From Planctomycetota bacterium (lineage in GTDB: Bacteria; Planctomycetota; Planctomycetia; Planctomycetales; Planctomycetaceae), in contig JAQBVJ010000025.1 in NCBI GenBank assembly GCA_027623235.1, positions 1 to 64,000 on the forward strand: DNA of 64,000 bases. Reading direction: 5' to 3'. A model generated the notes under the pieces. It did not search any database. It saw nothing but the letters and a program-made list of their open reading frames with translations, and was not told where the DNA came from. The position numbers were made by a program, and so were the translations under genes. This document shows, one piece after another, positions 20,681 to 29,397 of the stretch (position 1 is the first letter of the stretch; each line of letters opens with the position of its first letter).

Positions 20681-21076
20681 CAATAACCGACCTTCTCCTG
20701 TAATGAGTCGCTCTGCAGAAAATGACCAATGTGCAACGCGGCCGCCACGAGCAACCGCGCTGCTGGCCACTCAGCTTTGAACGAAATGGAATCTGCCGTT
20801 TAACCCGTCGCCGCAGGCAAGGCCCAGGTCGCCGCCTTGCCTGCGGCGACGGATTAAACAATGGGTTTCGATGAGGACCTGGTGTCCCGCATGGGAACCG
20901 GCGTTTCTCAAACATAGCACGAGAATTCCGGCCTGGCAGGAATTGCGGGTTTGAGATCAACGAAGAACGATGCGACGTGTCCGGCTGGCGCGGCTGGCTG
21001 GATCTGGCGAGCCAGGCAGAACGTGCGGCCTGGATGGATGGATGCCGGCAGAACAAACTCACGCTCTCACACAATC
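20681..21076. other. Gap between coaB and ftsK, apart from the hairpin element
   Basis: About 400 bp lie downstream of coaB and upstream of ftsK on the minus strand. Apart from the inverted repeat at 20798-20859, nothing resembling a gene was found. It should contain the ftsK promoter, not recognisable by eye. Confidence 0.4.
20798..20859. repeat. 25-bp inverted repeat with 12-bp loop
   Basis: Arm GTTTAACCCGTCGCCGCAGG... (20798-20822) pairs with 20835-20859 with one mismatch in 25. The hairpin lies 118 bp upstream of the ftsK start. There is no T-run, so it is not a simple terminator. It resembles a MITE-like element or REP sequence. Confidence 0.8.
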
Positions 21077-21706
21077 TCAAGTGGGGCTGGCGAGGTTCTC
21101 GTCGATCCATCGAATGAGCGAGCTGGCGATGCCGGTTTTACTCCCCGACCACTCCTGAAGCGTCTCGCCCTGCGGGCCGAGCAACTGGACTTCGTTGGTC
21201 TCGGAGCCGATTGCCGAGGGGCCGTTAAGAACCACGGCATCGCAGTTTTTGGCTCGAAGTTTTTGCAGGGCGTTCTCTCGAGCATTTTCCGCTTCCAGCG
21301 CAAAGCCAATCACCCAGCGATGCCCGCGCGTCGCGCCGAGCTGTGCGAGCACGTCGTCGGTTTCGATGAGCTCGATTGTGATCGGCTCTCCGGTCTTCGT
21401 CATTTTGCCGGTTGTGCGGACTCGCGGTGTGTAATCGCAGACAGCGGCCGCAGCGATGACCCCATCGCAATCGGGAAAGAGCTCAACGGCGGCGGCCCTC
21501 ATCTCTGCCGTTGTTACCACCGGCCGGAAGTCGCAGCCTTCCGGAGGAACGAGGTCGACTGGACCACTGAGGAGAACAACCTCATGCCCGGCATCGAGTC
21601 CGGCCTGGGCCAGCGCATAACCCATCCGCCCGCTGCTCGCGTTGGAGAGGTAGCGGACATCGTCAAGGTACTCGCGCGTCGGACCGGCGGTGAGGAGGAT
21701 TTTCAT
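21077..21706 (-). CDS. coaB: Phosphopantothenate-cysteine ligase (stand-alone CoaB)
   Basis: CoaB joins 4'-phosphopantothenate and cysteine in coenzyme A synthesis. The protein begins KILLTAGPTREYLDDVRYLSNASSGRMG, the nucleotide-binding start of the CoaB domain, and has AAVCDYTPR and the lysine-bearing GKMTKTGEPITIEL segment. At 209 residues it contains only the CoaB half; the flavoprotein decarboxylase half (CoaC), usually fused N-terminally as CoaBC, is absent. The ATG at 21706 is chosen by homology; the open frame runs upstream to 21943 but that part is not conserved sequence. CoaC must be encoded elsewhere. Confidence 0.92.
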   Translation of the reverse strand: MKILLTAGPTREYLDDVRYLSNASSGRMGYALAQAGLDAGHEVVLLSGPVDLVPPEGCDFRPVVTTAEMRAAAVELFPDCDGVIAAAAVCDYTPRVRTTGKMTKTGEPITIELIETDDVLAQLGATRGHRWVIGFALEAENARENALQKLRAKNCDAVVLNGPSAIGSETNEVQLLGPQGETLQEWSGSKTGIASSLIRWIDENLASPT

Positions 21707-21820
21707 GTGAAAGAGGACGCTGAGTGACGATGGGCGGTTCGCAGTGGAGCAACGTCGTGTCGCTGCCGGAACCGAAAGTCCTTCGCCCCTTGCTTGCACT
21801 TCGAGTTTGTAAATGAAGTC

Positions 21821-21853
21821 CACAAAAAACGCCGCAGCAGATGCTGCGGCGTT
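21821..21853 (-). terminator. Rho-independent terminator of the sigma factor gene
   Basis: On the minus strand a perfect 12-bp stem (AACGCCGCAGCA with its complement, 2-nt loop) is followed immediately by TTTTTTG. It lies 26 bp after the stop of the RpoD-like gene and separates it from coaB. Confidence 0.92.
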
Positions 21854-21878
21854 CGAATGGCGGTTTCGAAAGCGAAAA

Positions 21879-23594
21879 TTACTCCACGCCAGCTTCGACT
21901 GCTTCGACAGCTTCTGCCATCTGTTCGGGAACGGAGTCGACAAAGCCCTGGAGATGTACAGCTCGTGTGGCGTGCTGCAGTTTTTTGAGGGCCTTCGATT
22001 CGATCTGCCGGATTCGTTCGCGAGTGACTTTGAAAATACGGCCGGTTTCTTCCAGCGTGTAGCTGTAACCGTCGCCCAGTCCGTAACGCAGGCGGATAAT
22101 CTCGCGTTCGCGATACGTGAGGCTCTTCAGGACGTGATCGATCTTGTCCTTGAGCATTTTGTGCATCGCGTTTTCGGAGGGTGCCTGGTGGTGCGAGTCC
22201 TCCAGAAAGTCACCGAAGCTGCTGTCTTCGCTCTCGCCCACAGGTGTGTCGAGGCTGACCGGATGCTTCCACGTCTTCATGATCCGCTCGGTCTCTTCGA
22301 TGCTCAGGCCGACGGCTTCTGACAGTTCTTCGATCGTCGGTTCGCGTCCGGTTTCCTGGCGAATCTGTTCGCTCTTTGCTTTGAGCGTCGAAATGCTCTG
22401 GAACATGTGGACGGGAATTCGAATCGTTCGAGCATGGTCCGCGACCGCTCGTGTGATCGCCTGTCGAATCCACCAGGTGGCGTATGTCGAGAATTTGTAA
22501 CCGCGTCGGTATTCGTATTTCTCGACACCCCGCATCAGGCCGGCGTTGCCTTCCTGAATGAGGTCCAGAAAGCTCAGGCCGCGGTTGCGGTACTTCTTGG
22601 CAATCGAGACCACCAGCCGCAGGTTTCCGCCGGAGAGTTTCTGTTTGGCTTTCGTCCAGGCGTCGAAGCGGCGGCGAATCTCTTTGCTGCGGGCGATGAA
22701 TTCCTGGGGGAACTCCTTGGTCTTCTCGACGAGGTCCTTCAGTTCGACCTCCAGTATATTGAGGTCCCGCGTGACGCTGGAGTTACGACGTCGTTTGAGG
22801 ACCGCAATCTGCTTCACCAGAACTTCCATTCGATCGGCGATCTGGTGCATCCGCTTCATGACCGGCTGTAGACGCTGCGTCCGGATGCTGAGCTCTTCGC
22901 AAAGCGTACACAGACGTCGTCGTCGTCGCTGAACTCGAATCAGTGCCTCGGCCTTCTGTTTATCAGAAGCCTTCGGCGACTTGCGGACTTCCCAGTCCTC
23001 AAAGTTTTTCGAGAGCAGTTCCCGCAGAGTCGGCAGGTTGATCGGCATGCGGCCTTCAATCTGCTCCTTCATCGCGTTTTCGGTATCCGACGTTCGCAAA
23101 GTTCGTTCGAACGGCAGTTGTCGAGCGGCGACTTTTTCGAGTGTCTCAACGGCGATCTCGATTGCGAAGTCCGACTCCATCGTCGTTCGCCGAAAACGCT
23201 TTCGAGTGATCTCGATCGTCTTGGCAAGGAAGATTTCCTTGTGCCGCGTCAGCAGTGGAATGTTCCCCATCTGCGAGAGGTACATCCGAATCGGATCACG
23301 GGACGACAGCGAAGACTCAGGACCGATCAGCGGTTTGAGGGCCGGGTTGATTTCGTTCGGCGGAGTTTTCGGATGGTCGTCTTCGAGATGCTCGAGAAGT
23401 TCGTCATCGTCGGGCACGTTGGGATCAATACGCAGATCCATGCCGAGCTCATCCAGCAGCTGGATGAGGTCATCAACCATGCGAGGGTCGCCGCCCTCGT
23501 CCGGCAGGTAGTTATCAACCTGCTGGTAGGTGATGTAGCCAATCTTGCGTGCTCCCTCAATCATTGAGGCAAGCGAAGGTACAAATCGATGCAC
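21879..23594 (-). CDS. RNA polymerase primary-type sigma factor, RpoD-like (copy 1)
   Basis: This is a housekeeping-class sigma-70 of 571 residues. Region 1.1 begins near [16 protein letters not shown]. Region 1.2 reads [17 protein letters not shown], region 2 [26 protein letters not shown] and [15 protein letters not shown], region 3 [11 protein letters not shown], and region 4 [15 protein letters not shown] and [12 protein letters not shown] 23594 is favoured by AAAGGG upstream and by analogy with the paralogue at 55459, which also starts VH; the frame remains open to 23666. A terminator follows. A second RpoD-like gene lies at 53801-55459. This copy is not next to dnaG, so it may be an alternative group 2 factor; which is essential cannot be told. 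Confidence 0.9.
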   Translation of the reverse strand: MHRFVPSLASMIEGARKIGYITYQQVDNYLPDEGGDPRMVDDLIQLLDELGMDLRIDPNVPDDDELLEHLEDDHPKTPPNEINPALKPLIGPESSLSSRDPIRMYLSQMGNIPLLTRHKEIFLAKTIEITRKRFRRTTMESDFAIEIAVETLEKVAARQLPFERTLRTSDTENAMKEQIEGRMPINLPTLRELLSKNFEDWEVRKSPKASDKQKAEALIRVQRRRRRLCTLCEELSIRTQRLQPVMKRMHQIADRMEVLVKQIAVLKRRRNSSVTRDLNILEVELKDLVEKTKEFPQEFIARSKEIRRRFDAWTKAKQKLSGGNLRLVVSIAKKYRNRGLSFLDLIQEGNAGLMRGVEKYEYRRGYKFSTYATWWIRQAITRAVADHARTIRIPVHMFQSISTLKAKSEQIRQETGREPTIEELSEAVGLSIEETERIMKTWKHPVSLDTPVGESEDSSFGDFLEDSHHQAPSENAMHKMLKDKIDHVLKSLTYREREIIRLRYGLGDGYSYTLEETGRIFKVTRERIRQIESKALKKLQHATRAVHLQGFVDSVPEQMAEAVEAVEAGVE

Positions 23595-24545
23595 AGGACA
23601 CCCTTTCCAGAAGTCGTCTTCGCACTCCGTGCACGTTTCAGCCAGCGGCTTCGTCGTCGCGGGCACGCGCGTTCCAGTGCGGAACGGCTCATTTCTCTAC
23701 GTCGATTGTTCGATTTCAGACGGGTTTCGCAACACTGCAAGCCCCGCGATTCCACACTCTTGGCGAATTGCCCCGAATTTCTATCACAGCCACTCAAGTC
23801 AACCGCGGGAACAGCATGCTCCAATCGGGATTGACCGATGCTTCTCTTCCTCCTTGTTGAGGCATCAAACTTGAGACGTCAAATTCCGGACTCAATCAGA
23901 ATCGGTCCAGTGAAACCGACCGAGCGCCTCACTCCACCACTTTCCTGAGCCGCTCGAACAGAGCGTTCAGAAAGTCTTCCGGTAACAGAGTTCCCACAAA
24001 GCCCGGCTTGCACGAGAGAAGGCGGACTGTCCTGCGCGTCATTTGGCCGGTCAGGCATTTCTGTGTGTCGCAGGTCGGTCGCGTCGCAGTGCGACGAAAA
24101 AAACGACCTGGAAAGCACACCAGAAGACAGACGTTCGCGGGTGGGAGTTCGCAGACGGAGAACCGCCAGCGATCTGCGTGGAAAACAAAATGGGAGGGGT
24201 CGAGGCAAGTAGGTTCTCATCAGCCAGAGTCCGTTCAAATGCAGCGAGAACCGACATTTGCGGGGTTGGAAAAATGCGATCCTACCATAGGCCACCGACG
24301 CGCCTACGCACTTTCTTCACAGAAAATCAAATTGCTCAAATTCGGCAGGAGCAACGATTTCGTCCGCCGGACAACCGCCACGACGCATGAGCGAGCTCGT
24401 TCAGGCTGAAGGCTTCCGCCGGCCGGAGGCGGCTCGCTACGATGATGCTCCCGCCCGTTTCTCAACACAGTCGATTCCCCATCGCAAACCTGTTCCAGGC
24501 GAACAGTGTCTGCCGCCGAATCGACCTCCACCAGGAGAACACGAC
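23595..24545. other. About 950 bp without recognisable genes
   Basis: This region lies between two divergent genes. Frames on both strands up to about 140 codons are open, but their residue composition (Arg, Thr and Pro runs) is that of random GC-rich sequence. No hit to a known small gene such as rpsU was seen. It should contain the promoters of the sigma factor and of the small secreted protein gene. Confidence 0.4.
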
Positions 24546-25115
24546 ATGAAACCGATTCGTCAGTTGTTCGCTGTTTCCCTCACCATTCTGGCTTTGTCCG
24601 CTCCGTGTTCTGCTCAGGATGATGATGCAAAAGCAGACGCAGAAGCCAAAGCGAAGGCGGCTGCCGAAGCGAAGGCGGCGGAAGATCGCACCGAGGCGAT
24701 CAAGAAATTCACGAAACAACTCAGCGGTTCAACTCTTGTCGGCCAGTTTACGCTCGATGACGCTCCTGCCGAACAATCCATGAAGCCGGACCGCTACCAG
24801 ATTGCAACGGTCAACCACATCAGCGGCGACACCTACCTCTTCGTGTATCTCCACAAAGGCGTGCCGATCCCGCTGTCGCTGAAGGTCCTGTGGGCGGGGG
24901 ATACCCCGATGATCGTGCTCGACGATTTCACGATCGCCGGAATGGGAACATTTTCGTCTCGAGTCATGTTCCACGGAGACCGGTACGCCGGCACCTGGCA
25001 GCACGGCAAAAAAGGCGGATTGATGTTTGGGAAAATCGAGAAGCCGAAAGCTCCCCAGGAGCCCGCCGAAAAGGCAAAGCCGGACGCGAAACCAGCCGGA
25101 AAGTCTGCAGAGTAG
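24546..25115 (+). CDS. Small secreted protein of unknown function
   Basis: This is a 189-residue exported protein. The ATG at 24546 follows AGGAGA by 6 nt and starts a signal peptide (IRQLFAVSLTILALSAPCSAQD). The next 35 residues are a charged helix of alternating Ala, Lys and Glu. A compact beta-rich domain follows (STLVGQFTLDD, YQIATVNHISGDTYLFVYLH, DTPMIVLDDFTIAGMGTF, YAGTWQHGKKGGLMFGKIE). The tail is Lys/Pro/Ala rich. I recognise the style from planctomycete genomes but no characterised relative. The GTWQH element could be part of a lipocalin-like or ligand-binding fold; that is speculation. Confidence 0.7.
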   Translation: MKPIRQLFAVSLTILALSAPCSAQDDDAKADAEAKAKAAAEAKAAEDRTEAIKKFTKQLSGSTLVGQFTLDDAPAEQSMKPDRYQIATVNHISGDTYLFVYLHKGVPIPLSLKVLWAGDTPMIVLDDFTIAGMGTFSSRVMFHGDRYAGTWQHGKKGGLMFGKIEKPKAPQEPAEKAKPDAKPAGKSAE

Positions 25116-25204
25116 CCCTGTCTTTGCCGAAGCCCGGTCGGCGTGAATGAGAGACACGAGCCGCATTCGCGGCTGCCGGCAGGCAGGCCCGAAATCTACT
25201 CGGA

Positions 25205-26194
25205 TCAAACTGCCGCCCAGGTATCCGTCTCAGCACTTCTGAAGACGGCCTCGATCACCTGCATGTTGAGGACCGCGTCTTCGATCGGCGTCGTCACGTC
25301 GGTGTCGTCCAGAATCGCTCGAGAAAACGCGTCGCCCTGAAGTGTGTACTGGTCGACGGGATCGCAGACGATTTCTTCGATGTCCAGATCCCGCTGCACC
25401 CAGATGTGGCACGGCTGATCCGGCCACGCCGTGTACGGGATGTCGAGCGAAATGCGGCCGGTCGTGCCAACGATGTTCATCCACTGAAAACGGTTCATCT
25501 GAGTCGCACAAGTCAGAGTCGCTCGGCCCGAATCAAAATCAAGGATCGCCGAGCTGAACCGGTCGGTTCCGAAATTCGGATCGCGTTCGACGAGGCTCAG
25601 CGCACGGGACGGTTCCGAACCGAACAGCCAGCGCGAGGCCGAGATCGGGTAACACCCGATGTCCATCAAAGCTCCGCCACCGACGTCGACCTGGTTGCGG
25701 ATATTCTGCGGGTCCATATTGATGTAGGAAAAGTGAGACTCGACAACGCGCAGTTGACCGATCTCGCCCGCCGCCAGAAGTTTCCGCACCTGATGCCAGC
25801 GAGGATGGTGGCGATACATGAACGCCTCCATCAGTTTCAGATTCGGATGCCGCGCGCCCGCTTCGACGAGGCGCAGGCCTTCATCGGCCGTGAGGGCGAT
25901 TGGCTTTTCGCAGAGGACATGTTTGCCGGCATCGAGCGCCTTGATCGACCACTCGACGTGAAGATGGTTCGGCAGCGGATTGTAAATTGCGTCGATGTCC
26001 GGGTCGGCAAGGACTTCTTCATAGGAGCCGTACGATTTCGGAATCCCGAGTTTCTCCGCAGCGACTTTCGCCCGCCCGGCGTCCCGGGAAGAGATCGCTG
26101 TAATTTCGCAGAGCTCGCTCTGCTGCATCGCGGGCAGGACTTTGTCCGTGCCGATTTTCGCGGTGCTGAGTACTCCCCATCGGACTTTGGACAT
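25205..26194 (-). CDS. Gfo/Idh/MocA-family oxidoreductase
   Basis: This 329-residue NAD(P)-dependent sugar or polyol dehydrogenase starts at ATG 26194 behind AGGAG. It has a Rossmann N-terminus (RWGVLSTAKIGTDKVLPAM), the NPLPNHLH segment, the family's conserved CEKPIALT, and a catalytic region with MEAFMYRHHPRW and GGGALMDIGCYPI. These are typical of the subgroup related to glucose-fructose oxidoreductase and dimeric dihydrodiol or xylose dehydrogenases. There is no signal peptide, so it is cytosolic. No functionally related neighbours are evident, and the substrate is unknown. Confidence 0.9.
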   Translation of the reverse strand: MSKVRWGVLSTAKIGTDKVLPAMQQSELCEITAISSRDAGRAKVAAEKLGIPKSYGSYEEVLADPDIDAIYNPLPNHLHVEWSIKALDAGKHVLCEKPIALTADEGLRLVEAGARHPNLKLMEAFMYRHHPRWHQVRKLLAAGEIGQLRVVESHFSYINMDPQNIRNQVDVGGGALMDIGCYPISASRWLFGSEPSRALSLVERDPNFGTDRFSSAILDFDSGRATLTCATQMNRFQWMNIVGTTGRISLDIPYTAWPDQPCHIWVQRDLDIEEIVCDPVDQYTLQGDAFSRAILDDTDVTTPIEDAVLNMQVIEAVFRSAETDTWAAV

Positions 26195-26865
26195 GAGTGA
26201 CTCCTGGTGGTCGCCTCGCCGACGTTCGATCGTCAACGGGGATAAAAACAAGTCTGGTAGTAACCCGCAGCGTGAGCGCGGGCGAAAGTCGATCGGTCTT
26301 CGTCCCGACCTCACGCCGGGCGGCCCGACCGCTCGCGGTCGGGCGCCGATAGCACAGGACGCCGCGCCATCGACGCACGGGAAATCTGTCACGTTTCTAT
26401 TGAATAGGGACGCGAACGACGAAACACCCTGTCGCTACGCGACCCGACCATTCTGGCCGCGTCAGAGTGACTGTAAGTGTATCTGGTCAGAGAGGTGCAA
26501 GTCCTTGTTCGGGGATGCGTTCTCCGGCCTGTATCTGAACTGGCTGCCACGCAGCCAGATATCGCTGGACAGTTGCAGTCGCCGCCGTCACGACGGCGTC
26601 CCGCGAGCTGGTAGTCCGATTTTTCGAGAGCGTGAAAACCTGGGGACGATAGGGGGTTTGTTTCGCACGAGACGGCCAGCTCCTGGTGGGGGGTGAGGCA
26701 AACTTTTCCGGAATTGCGGGTTGTGCCGGTCGAAACGCCTGTATCGATTCCGGTGAACTGCCGAATAAACGAGGAGAGTCTCTGCCGACCAGGCTTGTGT
26801 GCAGGTCAACCTCGGGACTCTACGGGTCGCTAAAAAAGTTTTGAGTCTCGTTGACAGGCAATTTT
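26195..26865. other. Divergent intergenic region with a 9-bp hairpin
   Basis: No gene is recognisable in about 670 bp. A hairpin GCCCGACCG-CTCG-CGGTCGGGC lies at 26323-26344, next to CCCGCAGCGTGAGCGCGGG at 26266, which looks like a worn dispersed repeat. The right half precedes the export locus and must hold its promoter. TTGACA at 26851 lies at the start codons and is not a likely -35. Confidence 0.4.
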
Positions 26866-29298
26866 GTGCAGCGAATTTGTGTCACCACTGCGATGTGCGT
26901 TTCCGCGCTCGCCGGGTTGCTCTACTTGAGCGGTTCGGGTCGCGATGCGTCGTCGCAGGAATGGAGTCAACCCGTTGCATCGCGCCCGGATTCGGTACGT
27001 GCCGCGTCAGCCAGCGCGAATTCACTGCTTCCAGACTGGCCGCACAGTCCACAGTCAGAAGGCTCCCGGTCACGAGGCCCGCAGTCACCAGACGCGTTCG
27101 CGCAGAGTCAAGGGCCGTTTACTCAAACGCAGACTCCTTCCGGTGACCAAGCACAGCCGACCGCTCCGCGACAGATCCAACCGGCGACTGCCTGGGACTC
27201 CGCCGCGCGAGACGCAAACCAGCCGGCCACACATCGAGTCGCTTCGAATCACGGCTCCGTGCAGCCGGCGTTTCAAAATGGTGCTTCGGCGCAACGGCAG
27301 TCGCAGAACGGCGCGCCGCTCCCGCCGCTTTACTCGGCAAATCGACACCGATCTTCGGCGGCACCGCCCGCGCAGGTGGATCACGAGGCAGACCTGGCTG
27401 CTTACGCCGTCACGGCGATCACTCCCACAGGGCGAGTCACTGCGAACGAGTGGGCGGGTCCGCAGTCGCGACCGCTCCAGCCGATCCAGCAGACCAGCTA
27501 CGCTCACCCGCCGGCCGAATTTGAATTCGAAAACACAACCGGCGAACAGCTGCTCAGACCGTTCGGAGAGCGAGCGGGTGGCTACCCGGCGAACATTCAG
27601 CTGCCAGTCTTCGCCGGTCAGTTGCGAGCTCTCCCAAAGAACTACACGCCGTGGTGGAACGCCGTCGTCAATCGACCGATGCGAGCGGACCTGCCGTCCC
27701 TCACTGTCAACGTTGAGTCGCTCATTCTGAACGCGATTGAGCATTCGCCTCAGGTCACGGCGATGCGGATCGATCCGGTTCTGCGCGAGACAGTCATCGT
27801 CGAAGAAGAAGCCGAGTTCGACTGGACGACATTCGTTGAGGCGACTTATGACGACAAGAATGATCCGGTCGGAAACACTTTGACGCTTGGTCCGAGCGGT
27901 GACACTCGCTTCGAAGACCGAAACCTGTACGGCAGCGCGGGGCTTCGCAAGAGAATGGGACAGGGAGGTGAGCTCGACGTCACCAGCCGAGCCGGATACC
28001 AGAGAACCAACTCGTCGTTCTTCGTACCGGGTCAGCAGGGCACGACACGGCTGGAAGTGAATTTCACTCAGCCACTGCTGCGTGGTGCCGGGCAGATTTA
28101 CAACGAAAGCCGCATCGTTCTGGCGTCGATCGATCGAAACGTCTCCGAAGACGAGCTCTCCGGAAAAATGCAGGATCACCTGGTCGAAGTCTACAAGTCT
28201 TACTGGACGCTCTATCGAGCCCGCGCTGTCAAGCTGCAGAAACAGCGTCTGCTGCAACGAGCCATCGAAATTGAGCAGCACCTGGAAGCCCGCCAGGGGA
28301 TCGACGCGATTCGCCGTCAGGTTCTGCGAGCCAACGCGGCCGTCGCCAGTCGACGATCGGAAATCGTGCGAGCGGACATGGCGATTCGTAATGCCGAGTC
28401 GCGGCTGCGGCTGCTGGTGAACTCGCCGGACCTCAAGAAACAGGCTCAGATGGAGATGCTTCCCGAAGAGCTGCCTCTGACCGAACACCTCGATATCTCA
28501 CTGAAGGCGTCCATCGAAACCGCACTGCAGCATCGTCCGGAAATCGCCCAGGCGATCCGAAAAATGAAAGCCACCAGCGTTCGGCTGGGCATCGCCCGCA
28601 ACGAGATGCTGCCGAAACTGGACGTCGTTCTGGGTGCCTACGTCGCCGGGCTGAAGGGCAGCGGCGAAGTCGGTCAGGCGTGGGTCAGGCAGTATTCGGA
28701 AGGCCGTCCCGGTTACACCGTCGGGCTGATGTTTGAGTTCCCGCTTGGCAACCGAGCGGCCCGCGCCCGCAACGAGCGGCGGCAGTGGGAAGTCGCCAAA
28801 GCTTTCCGCGAATTCGAAGCGGCCGTCGAATCCGGCATGACCGATGTCGAGCTCGCCGTCCGAGAACTCGAAACCTCGTACCAGGAAATGCTCAGCCGGT
28901 TTCAGGCAATGATCGCTGCGGAAACCGAAGCCAACTATCTGCTCGAACGCTGGCGGCTGCTGCCGGGCAACGATCAGACCATCAGCTTCCTGCTCGAAGA
29001 TCTGCTCGACGCCCAGGAACGCGTGGCCGACGAAGAATCCTCATTCGTAAATGCTCAGTCGGCTTACGTCCTGTCGATCGTCGAACTGAAACGAGCGACC
29101 GGAGTTCTCCTCGACTGCAGCTGCGACACCGGAACGATCGGCGCACCAGGCATCGAGGCGACGACCCTCCCGACCCCGGCAGCCGCCAGGCCGCTCGCAC
29201 CGGAACCGCGTCCGCGAGAACCGCGTCCGCGAGAACCCCTTCCGCGAGAACCACTGGCGCCGCTGCCGGATGCACCATTTCCAACCATCAACAACTGA
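26866..29298 (+). CDS. TolC-family outer-membrane channel with long disordered N-terminus
   Basis: This is the first gene of the export locus, 810 residues. The N-terminal stretch (about 4-30, ICVTTAMCVSALAGLLYLSGSG) is a signal or anchor. Around 230 residues rich in Gln, Pro, Ser and Ala follow, probably disordered. The TolC/OEP core starts near LTVNVESLILNAIEHSPQVTAMR and contains the second repeat DISLKASIETALQHRPEIAQAI, with long coiled-coil helices. The tail is a Pro/Arg repeat (PREP). GTG 26866 is preferred over the TTG at 26851, neither with a strong ribosome site. The SecA-like gene begins 99 bp downstream, so one transcript is likely. Outer-membrane conduit is the likely role. Confidence 0.85.
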   Translation: MQRICVTTAMCVSALAGLLYLSGSGRDASSQEWSQPVASRPDSVRAASASANSLLPDWPHSPQSEGSRSRGPQSPDAFAQSQGPFTQTQTPSGDQAQPTAPRQIQPATAWDSAARDANQPATHRVASNHGSVQPAFQNGASAQRQSQNGAPLPPLYSANRHRSSAAPPAQVDHEADLAAYAVTAITPTGRVTANEWAGPQSRPLQPIQQTSYAHPPAEFEFENTTGEQLLRPFGERAGGYPANIQLPVFAGQLRALPKNYTPWWNAVVNRPMRADLPSLTVNVESLILNAIEHSPQVTAMRIDPVLRETVIVEEEAEFDWTTFVEATYDDKNDPVGNTLTLGPSGDTRFEDRNLYGSAGLRKRMGQGGELDVTSRAGYQRTNSSFFVPGQQGTTRLEVNFTQPLLRGAGQIYNESRIVLASIDRNVSEDELSGKMQDHLVEVYKSYWTLYRARAVKLQKQRLLQRAIEIEQHLEARQGIDAIRRQVLRANAAVASRRSEIVRADMAIRNAESRLRLLVNSPDLKKQAQMEMLPEELPLTEHLDISLKASIETALQHRPEIAQAIRKMKATSVRLGIARNEMLPKLDVVLGAYVAGLKGSGEVGQAWVRQYSEGRPGYTVGLMFEFPLGNRAARARNERRQWEVAKAFREFEAAVESGMTDVELAVRELETSYQEMLSRFQAMIAAETEANYLLERWRLLPGNDQTISFLLEDLLDAQERVADEESSFVNAQSAYVLSIVELKRATGVLLDCSCDTGTIGAPGIEATTLPTPAAARPLAPEPRPREPRPREPLPREPLAPLPDAPFPTINN

Positions 29299-29397
29299 TC
29301 GACAGACAAAACCCGTCAGGTATTTCGACCTGGCACCCCGAAGTCGCCCTCTTCCGATTGGGAGAGGGCGATTCTTTCACACGGACTGTGCGTAAAA

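Noticed and set aside
24104-24130. Hairpin CGTCGC-AGT-GCGACG next to AAAAAA as a terminator
   Set aside because: On either strand the T-run is on the wrong side of the stem or absent.
26484-26530. GAGAGGTGCAAGTCC resembling the 5' end of a group II intron
   Set aside because: No intron-encoded protein, domain V hairpin or matching 3' end was found in the following sequence.
26851-26856. TTGACA as a -35 box for the export locus
   Set aside because: It overlaps the possible TTG and GTG start codons and no -10 follows before coding sequence.
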